Part shown: piece by piece, positions 35,289 to 43,494 of the stretch
Layout of the letters: each line of letters begins with the position of its first letter
Numbering within the stretch: the first letter of the stretch is position 1
DNA from: Salmonella bongori NCTC 12419
Lineage (GTDB): Bacteria > Pseudomonadota > Gammaproteobacteria > Enterobacterales > Enterobacteriaceae
DNA length: 64,000 nucleotides
Direction: 5' to 3'
Assembly: GCF_000252995.1 (NCBI RefSeq)
Contig: NC_015761.1
Coordinates: 2,480,001 to 2,544,000, forward strand
Program-made: the position numbers and the translations under genes
Notes under the pieces: model-generated
Told to the model about the DNA's origin: nothing
The model's input: the letters and a program-made list of their open reading frames with translations, nothing else
The model's database searches: none

Positions 35289-36293
35289 TTACTGTGCCGG
35301 TGTTGGTTCGGCATTGAGGGTCAGACGCGCAACCTGATTAGTTCTGATAAAGCGGCTCAGATCGACTGGTTTTCCTTGATACTGAATCTGCACCGCTGCC
35401 GGCGCGCCAATTTTAAGCTTATAAGGCGCCTGACCGGTAAGGTTTAAATTGCCATCTTTACGCTGCATACCGCTGAACAATTTTTTACCCGTGGCATCGG
35501 TCACCTCAAGCCAGCAGTCGGCGGTAAAATTCATCACCAGCGCGTTAGGATCGGCAGCAGGTGCCGCTACGCCAGCCTGATCGGTCGGCAGCGCGGATGG
35601 TGTCTCCGTTGCCGCTGAGGCGGCCGATGTGGCAGCCGTATCGACATTAGCCTGGGAAGGCGCGACGACAGTATTCTGCGACGCCGCCGGGGTTGATGTT
35701 GGCGCCGGTGGCGTCACCGCCGCCGTCGAATCCGCAGACGTCGCCGGAGCCGTTTGCGCAAGCGTCGTATCCTGACTTGCCGCGGCGCTGGCATCCAGCG
35801 GTACGCTTTGGCCGCTGTCTTTATCGGCATTCAGTTCAGCCGTGCTTTGATCGGCCATCGTGGTAATCTCTTCCTGCTGTGCCTTATGGTTTTGCCACCA
35901 CCAGGCACCGGTCAACCCCACCACCACAAACAGTACCAGCCAGGTAAAAGACATTAACCAGCCGTCGCGTTTTTTACGGCGTTTACCTAACGAGAAACTC
36001 TGCATTGGAGCAACTTTCGCAGCGCGTAACGGAGCCTGTTTTTCCAGTCCCGGCAGCAGTTCCTCTTCAGGAACATGCACCAGCCGCGCATAAGAGCGGA
36101 TATATCCGCGCAGAAAAGTTGAGGCAAGATCGGACGGCGCCTTATCTTCTTCAATATCGCGTACCGTAGAAACCTTCAGGCAAAGTCGCTCAGCGACAGC
36201 CTGCTGGCTGAGTCCGAGTTGTTCACGGGCATTGCGCAGACGAACGCCGGTGGTTTGTGCTTCATTTTGGTCGTGCGTGGCTTCAGTATTCAT
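35289..36293 (-). CDS. rodZ: RodZ cytoskeletal membrane protein
   Basis: A 334-residue bitopic protein that connects MreB to the cell-wall elongation machinery. Residues about 15-85 are an Xre-type helix-turn-helix used for MreB binding (LRNAREQLGLSQQAVAERL), followed by a basic juxtamembrane patch (KRRKKRDG). One membrane helix lies at about 112-131 (LMSFTWLVLFVVVGLTGAWWW). A low-complexity Ala/Thr/Ser/Pro linker follows to about residue 250, and then a periplasmic DUF4115 domain. First gene before ispG; the region upstream holds ATTATA-type -10 sequences near 36343. Confidence 0.96.
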   Translation of the reverse strand: MNTEATHDQNEAQTTGVRLRNAREQLGLSQQAVAERLCLKVSTVRDIEEDKAPSDLASTFLRGYIRSYARLVHVPEEELLPGLEKQAPLRAAKVAPMQSFSLGKRRKKRDGWLMSFTWLVLFVVVGLTGAWWWQNHKAQQEEITTMADQSTAELNADKDSGQSVPLDASAAASQDTTLAQTAPATSADSTAAVTPPAPTSTPAASQNTVVAPSQANVDTAATSAASAATETPSALPTDQAGVAAPAADPNALVMNFTADCWLEVTDATGKKLFSGMQRKDGNLNLTGQAPYKLKIGAPAAVQIQYQGKPVDLSRFIRTNQVARLTLNAEPTPAQ

Positions 36294-36544
36294 TCGCTAC
36301 AGCTACAGGTACGTGTAAATTAGGATTCAGGCGCCGGCGAGCTATAATACCCGCCCACACCGCGAAAACATCAGGTTACTAACCTTAGTCAGACAGTATA
36401 AGCCTGTCGGACTGCAGATGACAAAACTGCTTAAGACATAAGGCTAACTTCTTGTTGCACCGCTACATACTGCCTTAAAGTCGACAAAAACGCACCGTTA
36501 ATATTGACCAGACGAGTGCAACGCAAGACATTATTCAACTGGCA

Positions 36545-36579
36545 TTGCGCCACGGTATAATGAACGTACCATAGCGCAA
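36545..36579 (-). other. Long hairpin after rlmN
   Basis: TTGCGCCACGGTA / TACCATAGCGCAA pair at 12 of 13 positions counting one G-U, with a 9-base loop, six bases after the rlmN stop codon. No T-run follows, so a stabilising 3' structure is as likely as termination. The remaining 36294-36585 stretch contains the rodZ promoter region and no gene. Confidence 0.5.
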
Positions 36580-36585
36580 CGGCCA

Positions 36586-37752
36586 TCAGACAGCCCTGAT
36601 ATCGATGGCTTCTCCCTGCATACGCTTACGCAGAGTGCGCTTGGTACGGTCAATGACATCGCCTGCCAGCTGTCCGCACGCCGCATCGATATCATCGCCG
36701 CGCGTCTTACGCACGATAGTCGTGAAACCATAGCTCATCAACACCTTAGAAAAGCGATCGATACGGCTGTTGGAGCTGCGGCCATACGGCGCGCCAGGGA
36801 ACGGGTTCCATGGAATCAGATTGATCTTACAAGGCGTATCTTTTAATAGCTCCGCCAGCTGGTGCGCGTGCTCGGTGCCGTCGTTAACGTGATCGAGCAT
36901 CACATACTCAATCGTTACGCGCCCCTGGTTGGCATTGGATTTCTCCAGGTAGCGGCGAACCGCGCCGAGGAACGTGTCGATATTGTATTTTTTGTTGATC
37001 GGGACGATTTCATCACGAATCGCGTCATTTGGCGCGTGCAAAGAGATAGCCAGCGCAACGTCGATCATATCGCCCAGTTTATCCAGCGCAGGCACCACGC
37101 CGGACGTTGAGAGTGTTACACGGCGTTTGGACAGACCGAAACCGAAGTCATCAAGCATAATTTCCATCGCCGGAACAACGTTGGTCAGGTTAAGCAACGG
37201 TTCGCCCATTCCCATCATGACCACATTGGTGATCGGGCGCTGGCCGGTGACTTTAGCCGCGCCGACAATTTTTGCCGCACGCCAGACCTGACCGATAATT
37301 TCCGATACGCGCAGGTTGCGGTTAAATCCCTGCTGCGCGGTTGAACAAAACTTGCATTCCAGTGCGCATCCCACCTGTGAGGAGACGCACAACGTAGCGC
37401 GGTCATCCTCGGGAATGTATACCGTTTCAACACGCTGATCGCCAACGGCAATCGCCCACTTAATGGTACCGTCTGAGGAACGCTGCTCTTCCACTACCTC
37501 CGGCGCACGGATTTCCGCGACCTCTTTTAATTTGCCGCGCAGCACTTTATTGATGTCGGTCATCTCATCAAAATTATCGCAGCAATAGTGATACATCCAT
37601 TTCATCACCTGATCGGCGCGGAAAGGTTTTTCACCTAAGTTTTTAAAAAACTCGCGCATCTGCTGACGATTCAAATCCAGCAGGTTGATTTTTGCTTCTT
37701 TATTAGGAACTACCGGGGTACTGCTTTCAGGTGTGACAATTTGTTCAGACAT
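36586..37752 (-). CDS. rlmN: RlmN dual-specificity 23S rRNA/tRNA m2A methyltransferase
   Basis: Radical-SAM enzyme that methylates C2 of A2503 in 23S rRNA and A37 in some tRNAs. The 388-residue protein carries the cluster motif CALECKFC around residue 129 and the two methyl-transfer cysteines in LCVSSQVG and DIDAACGQLAG near residue 359. The N-terminal extension is four residues longer than in E. coli, which accounts for the length difference from 384. It is preceded by a terminator-like hairpin and an ERIC element rather than lying directly behind ndk. Confidence 0.97.
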   Translation of the reverse strand: MSEQIVTPESSTPVVPNKEAKINLLDLNRQQMREFFKNLGEKPFRADQVMKWMYHYCCDNFDEMTDINKVLRGKLKEVAEIRAPEVVEEQRSSDGTIKWAIAVGDQRVETVYIPEDDRATLCVSSQVGCALECKFCSTAQQGFNRNLRVSEIIGQVWRAAKIVGAAKVTGQRPITNVVMMGMGEPLLNLTNVVPAMEIMLDDFGFGLSKRRVTLSTSGVVPALDKLGDMIDVALAISLHAPNDAIRDEIVPINKKYNIDTFLGAVRRYLEKSNANQGRVTIEYVMLDHVNDGTEHAHQLAELLKDTPCKINLIPWNPFPGAPYGRSSNSRIDRFSKVLMSYGFTTIVRKTRGDDIDAACGQLAGDVIDRTKRTLRKRMQGEAIDIRAV

Positions 37753-37800
37753 ATTCTATTCCGGCCTCGTTATTACACGTTATGGCCCCTGGAGGGTTGA

Positions 37801-37843
37801 AAAAAGAAACGCCCCGGCTGAGCACGCTGCTCGTCCGGGGGCG
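37801..37843 (-). terminator. Terminator/attenuator upstream of rlmN
   Basis: A strong two-part stem on the minus strand (outer CGCCCC-GG / CC-GGGGCG and inner GAGCA / TGCTC) is followed by TTTCTTTTTTT. It lies about 50 bases before the rlmN ATG and 275 bases after ndk, so it ends ndk transcripts or attenuates rlmN. Confidence 0.75.
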
Positions 37844-37919
37844 CTGCATTGTACAAATTCTGGCGCAAGGATGCCACGCCTGCACGCGGCATTAGCGAAA
37901 ATAATATTTGAATCGATAA

Positions 37920-38121
37920 TTTATCTCCAAAGGATTTCGCGTTGCAAAAAGGCGGCAAGTTCGTGACAAATTCGTCGTGAACGAATTTGCACAGCCAAAG
38001 GCTGACCTTCGGTGAGAGACATGGATGTCTCTCATCAATCCCCGGGAGCATAGATAACTATGTGACCGGGGTGAACGAACGCAGCCAACGCATTTGCAGC
38101 GTGAAAGACGAAGGAGATTAA
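37920..38121 (-). repeat. ERIC (IRU) repeat with a 70-base internal insert
   Basis: On the minus strand the sequence follows the ERIC consensus: TTAATCTCC end, GCTGCAAATGCGTTGGCTGCG, the core CCCCGGTCACATAG ... CTATGCTCCCGGGGATT, then CTTGCCGCCTTTTTGCA and a matching end GGAGATAAA. The ends form an 8/9 inverted repeat. Between GGGGATT and TCACGAACTTGCC the consensus is broken by exactly 70 bases (37967-38036) holding two perfect 9-base hairpins (37967-37989 and 38014-38033). ERICs with insertions of about this size are known in enterobacteria. The right end covers the ndk stop codon. This element accounts for much of the 365-base gap before rlmN. Confidence 0.85.
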
Positions 38122-38549
38122 CGGGTGCGCGGGCACACTTCGCCTTCACCAAAGAAAAAAGCGATTTCGCGTTGCGCCGACTCCAGCGAATCCGAACCGT
38201 GGGTACCGTTTTCAGTAAAGCTGTCAGCGTAGTCGGCGCGCAGCGTCCCCGCCAGTGCGTTCGCCGGATTAGTAGCGCCGAGCAGATCGCGGTGACGCTG
38301 TACTGCATTTTCACTTTCCAGCACAGATACCACGATAGGACCAGAGGTCATGAACTCCACCAGACCGTCAAAGAATGGCTTACCGTCATGCTCAGCATAG
38401 AAGCCGCGAGCCTGCTCAACGGTCAGGTGCAACATTTTAGTACCGACAATTTTGAACCCTGCTGCTTCAAAGCGCGCAAAGATACTGCCAATAACGTTTT
38501 TTGCCACCGCGTTAGGTTTAATGATGGAAAAAGTCCGTTCAATAGCCAT
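38118..38549 (-). CDS. ndk: Ndk nucleoside diphosphate kinase
   Basis: Balances nucleoside triphosphate pools by phosphotransfer through a histidine. The 143-residue protein has the usual N-terminus AIERTFSIIKPNAV, the nucleotide-binding GATNPANALAGTLRADYA, and the active-site histidine in NGTHGSDS near residue 117. The C-terminus GEGEVCPRTR is conserved. The TAA stop lies within the terminal inverted repeat of the ERIC element, so the repeat probably inserted at or very near the end of this gene. Confidence 0.98.
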   Translation of the reverse strand: MAIERTFSIIKPNAVAKNVIGSIFARFEAAGFKIVGTKMLHLTVEQARGFYAEHDGKPFFDGLVEFMTSGPIVVSVLESENAVQRHRDLLGATNPANALAGTLRADYADSFTENGTHGSDSLESAQREIAFFFGEGEVCPRTR

Positions 38550-38669
38550 GTTTACCTCTGAAATAAGTTCTGGTGTGATGTCAGGCGCGGATTATAAAGA
38601 GCATCCCATCAATTGCCTATGGATATAGGTAACATTTTTTTAAAATAAAATGAGCATTAGCAACAAAAG

Positions 38670-39533
38670 TTAAAGGCGCATACCAAACTCATGGTACTGA
38701 CACAGTACGCAGTGCGTGTGTCCAGGCGTGAGAGCATTGAAAGTACGTTTGCAGCTTTCGCAGGTGAGCGTATGCGCCGCAATATGCCTCGTTTGCGCAG
38801 GTTCTGTTTCAAACCGTAGCTGCAGTGCCTGGTGCGGGCATACCGCCGCACAGACCCCACATCCCGTACAGCGTGCCGCCGCTATCGTCAGCGTATCGTC
38901 GGCAAACCGGAGAACGTTTTCCGGGCAGCTTCGCCAACAGGCGCCGCACATCCTACACTTCTCCGGACTGATGTCGGGTACGCATTCACTGAGTGTAGAA
39001 AACGCCTGCCTGAGACGCCGTTTACCTGGTTCGACGGCGCAAGGAGTAACGGCATCGCGCGGGACATGGAACAGTGTGCGCCGCGAAGCATTAATTTCAG
39101 CCCCAACACTATATTTAAAAGACCAGCACGGCTCTCCATAGCGGCGTAGCGCCAGATTGAGTCCCGCCAGCGCTATCAGCCACTGCGCCGACCGCTCTAC
39201 CGCAATGTCAATAAAGTGAATGCCATATTGGTGATGCCAGAGGAGCAGTTCATCAACCTCTGGCGCCTGTAGCGAAAACGGCCCCACCAGCGTATCTCCC
39301 TGCACAAAGCGCTTAACCGGTTTGATACCCGTAATGGCGTCCACCGGACAGACAAACAGGCAGTGACCACATGCAATACAGCGTGTCGCATCAACACTGA
39401 CCTGCCCTTGCATTAGTGAAAACGCCTGCGCCGGACAAACGTCGGCGCAGGCACGGCAGGAAGAGAAACGAAAGCGACGGCGGACGCAAGCTTGCGTCAC
39501 GTCTACCGTCGGTTCGCTCGTCAGATTGACCAT
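38670..39533 (-). CDS. Multi-cluster ferredoxin-like protein of the DMSO-reductase-like cluster
   Basis: A 287-residue soluble protein with no signal peptide. The cysteine groups are C26xxCxxxC33P (partial cluster), C52xxCxxCxxxC62P, C193xxCxxCxxxC203P and C222xxCxxCxxxC232P. A separate C-terminal pair of CxxC motifs (258-261 and 275-278) looks like a zinc or rubredoxin-type site. The middle part (65-190) lacks cysteine pairs. This corresponds to the Salmonella gene at the end of the DMSO-reductase-like operon (STM2527 type). Its ATG overlaps the stop codon of the DmsC-like gene (TGATG), so it is translationally coupled. A role in electron transfer or in maturation of the molybdoenzyme is possible; neither is shown. 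Confidence 0.8.
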   Translation of the reverse strand: MVNLTSEPTVDVTQACVRRRFRFSSCRACADVCPAQAFSLMQGQVSVDATRCIACGHCLFVCPVDAITGIKPVKRFVQGDTLVGPFSLQAPEVDELLLWHHQYGIHFIDIAVERSAQWLIALAGLNLALRRYGEPCWSFKYSVGAEINASRRTLFHVPRDAVTPCAVEPGKRRLRQAFSTLSECVPDISPEKCRMCGACWRSCPENVLRFADDTLTIAAARCTGCGVCAAVCPHQALQLRFETEPAQTRHIAAHTLTCESCKRTFNALTPGHTHCVLCQYHEFGMRL

Positions 39534-40342
39534 CAGCCAATACTAAAAAAGACGTAGCGCAGCACAATCTCGCCGATAAGCAGCAGTATGCCGCCCGCCA
39601 CCAGAGTGCCTCTGACGTTTCGCAGTCCCCCAGCGGCAAAGCAGACCATGCCCGCGGCCGAGACGCACCAACCGAGAAGATACACGTCTCGCAACTGTGC
39701 CAGCATCTGTAGTGGGCGATGCGGGAACGTCACGCCCGCCGTATCCACCGCATTGATATACGCCAGCCATGCCGGCTGCATGATGAGACGCATCAGCACT
39801 AACAGGGCGACCGCCACCACGGCGCAGCGCATTGCGATACCAGCACTACGCAGGCAGGTCAATGCGATGATTACTGAACCGATAATGCCTACTGAGCCAA
39901 AGAAAAGCGCCAGCGTATTGCCATGCTGCCAGGTCACCACCGAGGCATGAATATAGATCTGCGCCATGCAGAATACATCCACCAGCCCAAGCGCTGCCGC
40001 CAGCATCAGCAGCGGCTGCCAACCCGGTTTGCGAAAGAACAGTAGCACAACGCCCAGTCCCAGCGCCGCCAGATAAAGGCTGGCAAAGACGATTTCTCGG
40101 CTCAGCCACGAACTGGCAATATGACGTAACGCGTTCAGTGCATTCAATGGATAGCCCATGTGCAGCGCTGAGGCGAGCAGGCCCACGCAGGCCATTAAGA
40201 ATGCGCCCGCCATTACAGGTAGTGCGCCACGCCGGGGCTCTCGTCCGTCTACGGCGTACCGGCGCCCCAGGGCCAGCCACAGCGTCACGCCTACAGATCC
40301 CTGCAAACAGAGCGTAAAAATCAGCAGCGGTAATTCATGCAT
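39533..40342 (-). CDS. DmsC-like membrane anchor subunit
   Basis: A 269-residue integral membrane protein with about eight hydrophobic segments (for example LPLLIFTLCLQGSVGVTLWL at the start and VAGGILLLIGEIVLRYVFF at the end). It fits the DmsC/YnfH family that anchors DMSO reductases and oxidises menaquinol. The start is the ATG at 40342, eight bases inside the end of the DmsB-like gene; the much longer open frame to 40909 is a shadow of that gene. It overlaps the next gene by one base. Quinol and substrate preferences cannot be read from the sequence. Confidence 0.85.
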   Translation of the reverse strand: MHELPLLIFTLCLQGSVGVTLWLALGRRYAVDGREPRRGALPVMAGAFLMACVGLLASALHMGYPLNALNALRHIASSWLSREIVFASLYLAALGLGVVLLFFRKPGWQPLLMLAAALGLVDVFCMAQIYIHASVVTWQHGNTLALFFGSVGIIGSVIIALTCLRSAGIAMRCAVVAVALLVLMRLIMQPAWLAYINAVDTAGVTFPHRPLQMLAQLRDVYLLGWCVSAAGMVCFAAGGLRNVRGTLVAGGILLLIGEIVLRYVFFSIG

Positions 40343-40964
40343 GGTGTTTACCCTCTTTTTCGGCACCCTGATGCGCTTTGACAACCAGGTTAGGCTTAGT
40401 AATTGATGAATCTGGCAGCCCGTTAACATCGCATACGCTGCCGTATTTCGCGCGCAGCTCATCAATAGGGCCAAACTTGATGGCCTCCAGCGGACAGGTC
40501 GCGACGCAGACGGGCTGTTCACCTTGCGTTTGCAAATCAACGCACATGTCGCATTTGGACATTTGTCCGGTCTTCTCATTAAGTTGCGGCGCGCCGTAGG
40601 GGCAAGACCAGGCGCAATAACCACAACCGACGCATTTGTCGGTGTCAACACGTACAATGCCATCGCCAGGACGTTTATGCATCGCGGTGGTCGGACAGTT
40701 TTTAGTGCAGATCGGGTCCGCACAGTGGTTGCAGGAAATGGAAAGCGTATAAGCAAATACATTGTTGCTGGCCCCGCCCTGCCCGGTCGGGATGAAACTC
40801 CCGCCGGTGACTTCGTACACGCGGCGGAAACGACGGCCCACCTCCAGATTATTTTTATCTTTACAGGCCACCTGGCAGGCTTTGCAGCCGGAGCAGCGCG
40901 AGGAGTCAATGAAAAATCCCAGTTGCTTATCGCTCACGGGCGGATAATGTGTAAACTGACTCAT
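40335..40964 (-). CDS. DmsB-like four-cluster iron-sulfur subunit
   Basis: A 209-residue electron-transfer protein with four [4Fe-4S] motifs in the order typical of DmsB: CSGCKACQVACKD, CNHCADPICTKNCP, CVGCGYCAWSCP, and CDMC with distal CVATCPLEAI. There is no signal peptide, as is usual for subunits exported together with a Tat-carrying partner. It overlaps both neighbours (ATGA with the catalytic gene upstream, eight bases with the membrane subunit downstream), indicating tight translational coupling. It passes electrons from the membrane anchor to the molybdenum subunit. Confidence 0.92.
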   Translation of the reverse strand: MSQFTHYPPVSDKQLGFFIDSSRCSGCKACQVACKDKNNLEVGRRFRRVYEVTGGSFIPTGQGGASNNVFAYTLSISCNHCADPICTKNCPTTAMHKRPGDGIVRVDTDKCVGCGYCAWSCPYGAPQLNEKTGQMSKCDMCVDLQTQGEQPVCVATCPLEAIKFGPIDELRAKYGSVCDVNGLPDSSITKPNLVVKAHQGAEKEGKHHA

Positions 40965-43339
40965 GCTTTTGCCACCTCCACCAGCATGGTTTGATGTGAA
41001 TTTCCTTTCGCCAGTGCGGTGATGCGGGCCGAACTGAGCACGTTCGCACAGCCGCCTTTATCTACACCGTTCTCATCCGGCTGCCACCATGCACCAGCCT
41101 GCATCGCGACAACACCGGGAATCACGCGCGGAGTGACTTCCGCCGGGATTTCACATATCCCGCGTTGATTATGAATGCGCACCATATCGCCCTGCGTAAT
41201 GCCACGCTTTTGTGCATCCTGCGGGTTAATCCACACTTTCTGCTGCTGAACTTCAATCAGCCACGGGTTAGCGTATTGCGTCGAGTTGGCGCGGTTTTTC
41301 CCTTTCCACGTAATTAACTGGAGCGGAAAGTCTTTTACCAGCGCATCTTCCGGTCCTTCATGGGCGGGAACGTAGTGCGATAGCGCCGGGATTTCCGGAT
41401 GCTTCATGTCGTACAGGCGCTTCGAGAAGATCTCAATTTTTCCTGACGGCGTCGGGAAAGGATGATTTTCCGGATCGCGAATATTGTCTTCAAAAGCGAC
41501 AAACGGCGCGCTTTTGAACAGATGCTGACGTGTCTTTTGCAGCGTCGCAAAATCCGGCAAATTCTCGTCCGGCATCGCCAGGCGAGTCTGTTCCCAGATG
41601 TGCTCAATCCACGCTTTTTCATCGCGTCCCTGGCTAAAGTCGTCCTCAATACCTAATTTCGCCGCCACCTCACGCAGCCAGTCATAGTCAGAACGACGTT
41701 CAAACTCAGGCTCGATCAGTTTTTCAGAGAGGATCAGGTAGTTTGCCGTCCCCCAGGTTTCGCCGATATTCCAGCGTTCCATGAAGCTGGTTTCCGGTAG
41801 CAGCAGATCGGCGTATTTCGCGCTCGGCGTCATAAACAGATCGCTGGCGACGATAAACTGGATTTTTGATTCATCCTCCAGCACGCGTACCGCCTGATGC
41901 AGATCGGGGTTCTGATTCGCCAGATAATTTCCAGCCAGCGAGAACAGAATACGAATATTGCTGTCCAGCTTATTGGCCTCTTTCAGTCCAACCTCCGGGG
42001 TCACCAGGCTGGCGTCGTCTGCGGCCTGCACCCAGTTCATCACTGAAATTTTGGCTTTCACCGGGTTATCCGGCATTTCCGGGCCGGCCGCGAATTTACG
42101 ATTTGGGCAGCCGCCATAACCCGCCGCCCAGCCGCCCTTGACGCCCACATTACCGGTAATGGTCGCCAGCAGAGTCGAGCCCCGCGCCGTGCGTTCGCCA
42201 CAATTATGGCGCTGGGGTCCCCAGCCCTGGATAAGCGCGGCAGGTTTGGTATTCGCGTAATCACGCGCCAGCTGGCGAATGGTTTGCGCCGGAACATGGG
42301 TAATCTTTTCTGCCCACTCGGGTGTCTTAACGACACCGTCTTTCGCGCCGGTCAAATAGGCTACCAGCGATTCGTTAGCTGGTACGCCTTCTGGCATTGA
42401 GGCTTCATCAAAACCTATCGCGTAGCGTTCAATAAACGCGCGATCGTGCAGATTCTCACTGATGATGACGTACATCATCGCGTCCATCAGGGCGTTGTCG
42501 GTAGTAGGCAACAGCGGGATCCACTGATCGGCAAGTGACGCAACCGTATCAGAATAGCGCGGATCGACCACAATAAACCGCGTACCATTCTGCTTCATCT
42601 GCTGGAAAAAATAGTTGGTATGACCAAAAATGGTCTCCGTCGGGTTATGGCCCCACAGAATCACCAGTTTGGTATCTAAAAGCGTATCCAGCGAACTGCC
42701 GCTGGCGGCGGTGCCGTACGTATACGGCGTCGCGGCCGCCGTGTTGCCCATACTCACAGAATGGTAGCTTTCCAGATAGCCGCCAGTCAGATTCAGCAGG
42801 CGACGCACCATTTTATCACCAGAAAACGTGCCGCCGGAAACAGCGGTACCAACATGCACATACCGTGAAGCCGGGCCATATTTTTCAGTAATGGATGTTA
42901 AATTATTGGCGATTAACGTTGTCGCTTCATCCCATGAAATTCGCTCAAATTTTCCTTCCCCGCGTTTTCCTACGCGCTTCATGGGATATTTAAGTCTGTC
43001 AGGATGATAAACAAATTTCCGGTATGCACGTCCACGAACACAGGCACGCATCACCGGCATTTGCGGGTCCAGCGCATTATCAGGCCGCGTTGAAATTCGT
43101 GTTACTATACCTTCACTGACATGCGCCCGAATATCGCATTTGCCCCCACAGTCAAATGTGCTGCATGTCTGTACAACGGTTTCTGTCGACATATTTTCAG
43201 CCGCAGGTGCCGTTCGCGCCCGTGCTGTAGCTGTGGAAGAGATAAATGGTAGCGCAATCATCGCGGAACTGGCCTGTATAAAATTACGCCGGGAAATAGC
43301 GGGCTGATCGCCATTTCCCTGGCTTTTTATTTTTTTCAT
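40961..43339 (-). CDS. DmsA-like molybdopterin oxidoreductase, Tat-exported catalytic subunit
   Basis: A 792-residue DMSO-reductase-family enzyme. The twin-arginine signal is ISRRNFIQASSAMIALPF, residues about 15-32. The N-terminal [4Fe-4S] motif is CSTFDCGGKC plus a downstream cysteine in MRACVRGR. Molybdopterin-binding segments include ILWGHNPTET, WGPQRHNCGERTARG and the C-terminal WWQPDENGVDKGGCANVL. The probable Mo-ligand serine lies in YGTAASGSSLD. The ATG at 43339 is chosen because an upstream ATG at 43366 would precede the predicted start of the FNR-type promoter. The substrate (S-oxide, N-oxide or another acceptor) is unknown. No TorD/DmsD-type chaperone gene is adjacent. Confidence 0.92.
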   Translation of the reverse strand: MKKIKSQGNGDQPAISRRNFIQASSAMIALPFISSTATARARTAPAAENMSTETVVQTCSTFDCGGKCDIRAHVSEGIVTRISTRPDNALDPQMPVMRACVRGRAYRKFVYHPDRLKYPMKRVGKRGEGKFERISWDEATTLIANNLTSITEKYGPASRYVHVGTAVSGGTFSGDKMVRRLLNLTGGYLESYHSVSMGNTAAATPYTYGTAASGSSLDTLLDTKLVILWGHNPTETIFGHTNYFFQQMKQNGTRFIVVDPRYSDTVASLADQWIPLLPTTDNALMDAMMYVIISENLHDRAFIERYAIGFDEASMPEGVPANESLVAYLTGAKDGVVKTPEWAEKITHVPAQTIRQLARDYANTKPAALIQGWGPQRHNCGERTARGSTLLATITGNVGVKGGWAAGYGGCPNRKFAAGPEMPDNPVKAKISVMNWVQAADDASLVTPEVGLKEANKLDSNIRILFSLAGNYLANQNPDLHQAVRVLEDESKIQFIVASDLFMTPSAKYADLLLPETSFMERWNIGETWGTANYLILSEKLIEPEFERRSDYDWLREVAAKLGIEDDFSQGRDEKAWIEHIWEQTRLAMPDENLPDFATLQKTRQHLFKSAPFVAFEDNIRDPENHPFPTPSGKIEIFSKRLYDMKHPEIPALSHYVPAHEGPEDALVKDFPLQLITWKGKNRANSTQYANPWLIEVQQQKVWINPQDAQKRGITQGDMVRIHNQRGICEIPAEVTPRVIPGVVAMQAGAWWQPDENGVDKGGCANVLSSARITALAKGNSHQTMLVEVAKA

Positions 43340-43364
43340 GATCCGACTCTGTAAATAAAAACGC

Positions 43365-43406
43365 ATTCTCGCGTTTTTAAGTGTTAGATCTCTTGATATT
43401 TATCAA
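43365..43406 (-). promoter_or_regulatory. Class II FNR-dependent promoter of the DMSO-reductase-like operon
   Basis: TTGATATTTATCAA (43393-43406) is a perfect FNR box. The minus-strand -10 GAGAAT lies at 43365-43370, predicting a start near 43358 and placing the FNR site at exactly -41.5. This predicts strong anaerobic induction of the four-gene cluster. Confidence 0.8.
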
Positions 43407-43494
43407 GCTCCCTCATTAAGGGTAATTCCGGAAAAATTAATAATTCTCATTAACTTTAAATTAAATGAAATTCGTAATTTATTCTGAAGAGTTG

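Noticed and set aside
39533..40909. 458-codon frame covering the DmsC-like gene and upstream
   Set aside because: Only the part from 40342 is real; the upstream half is the DmsB-like gene read in another frame.
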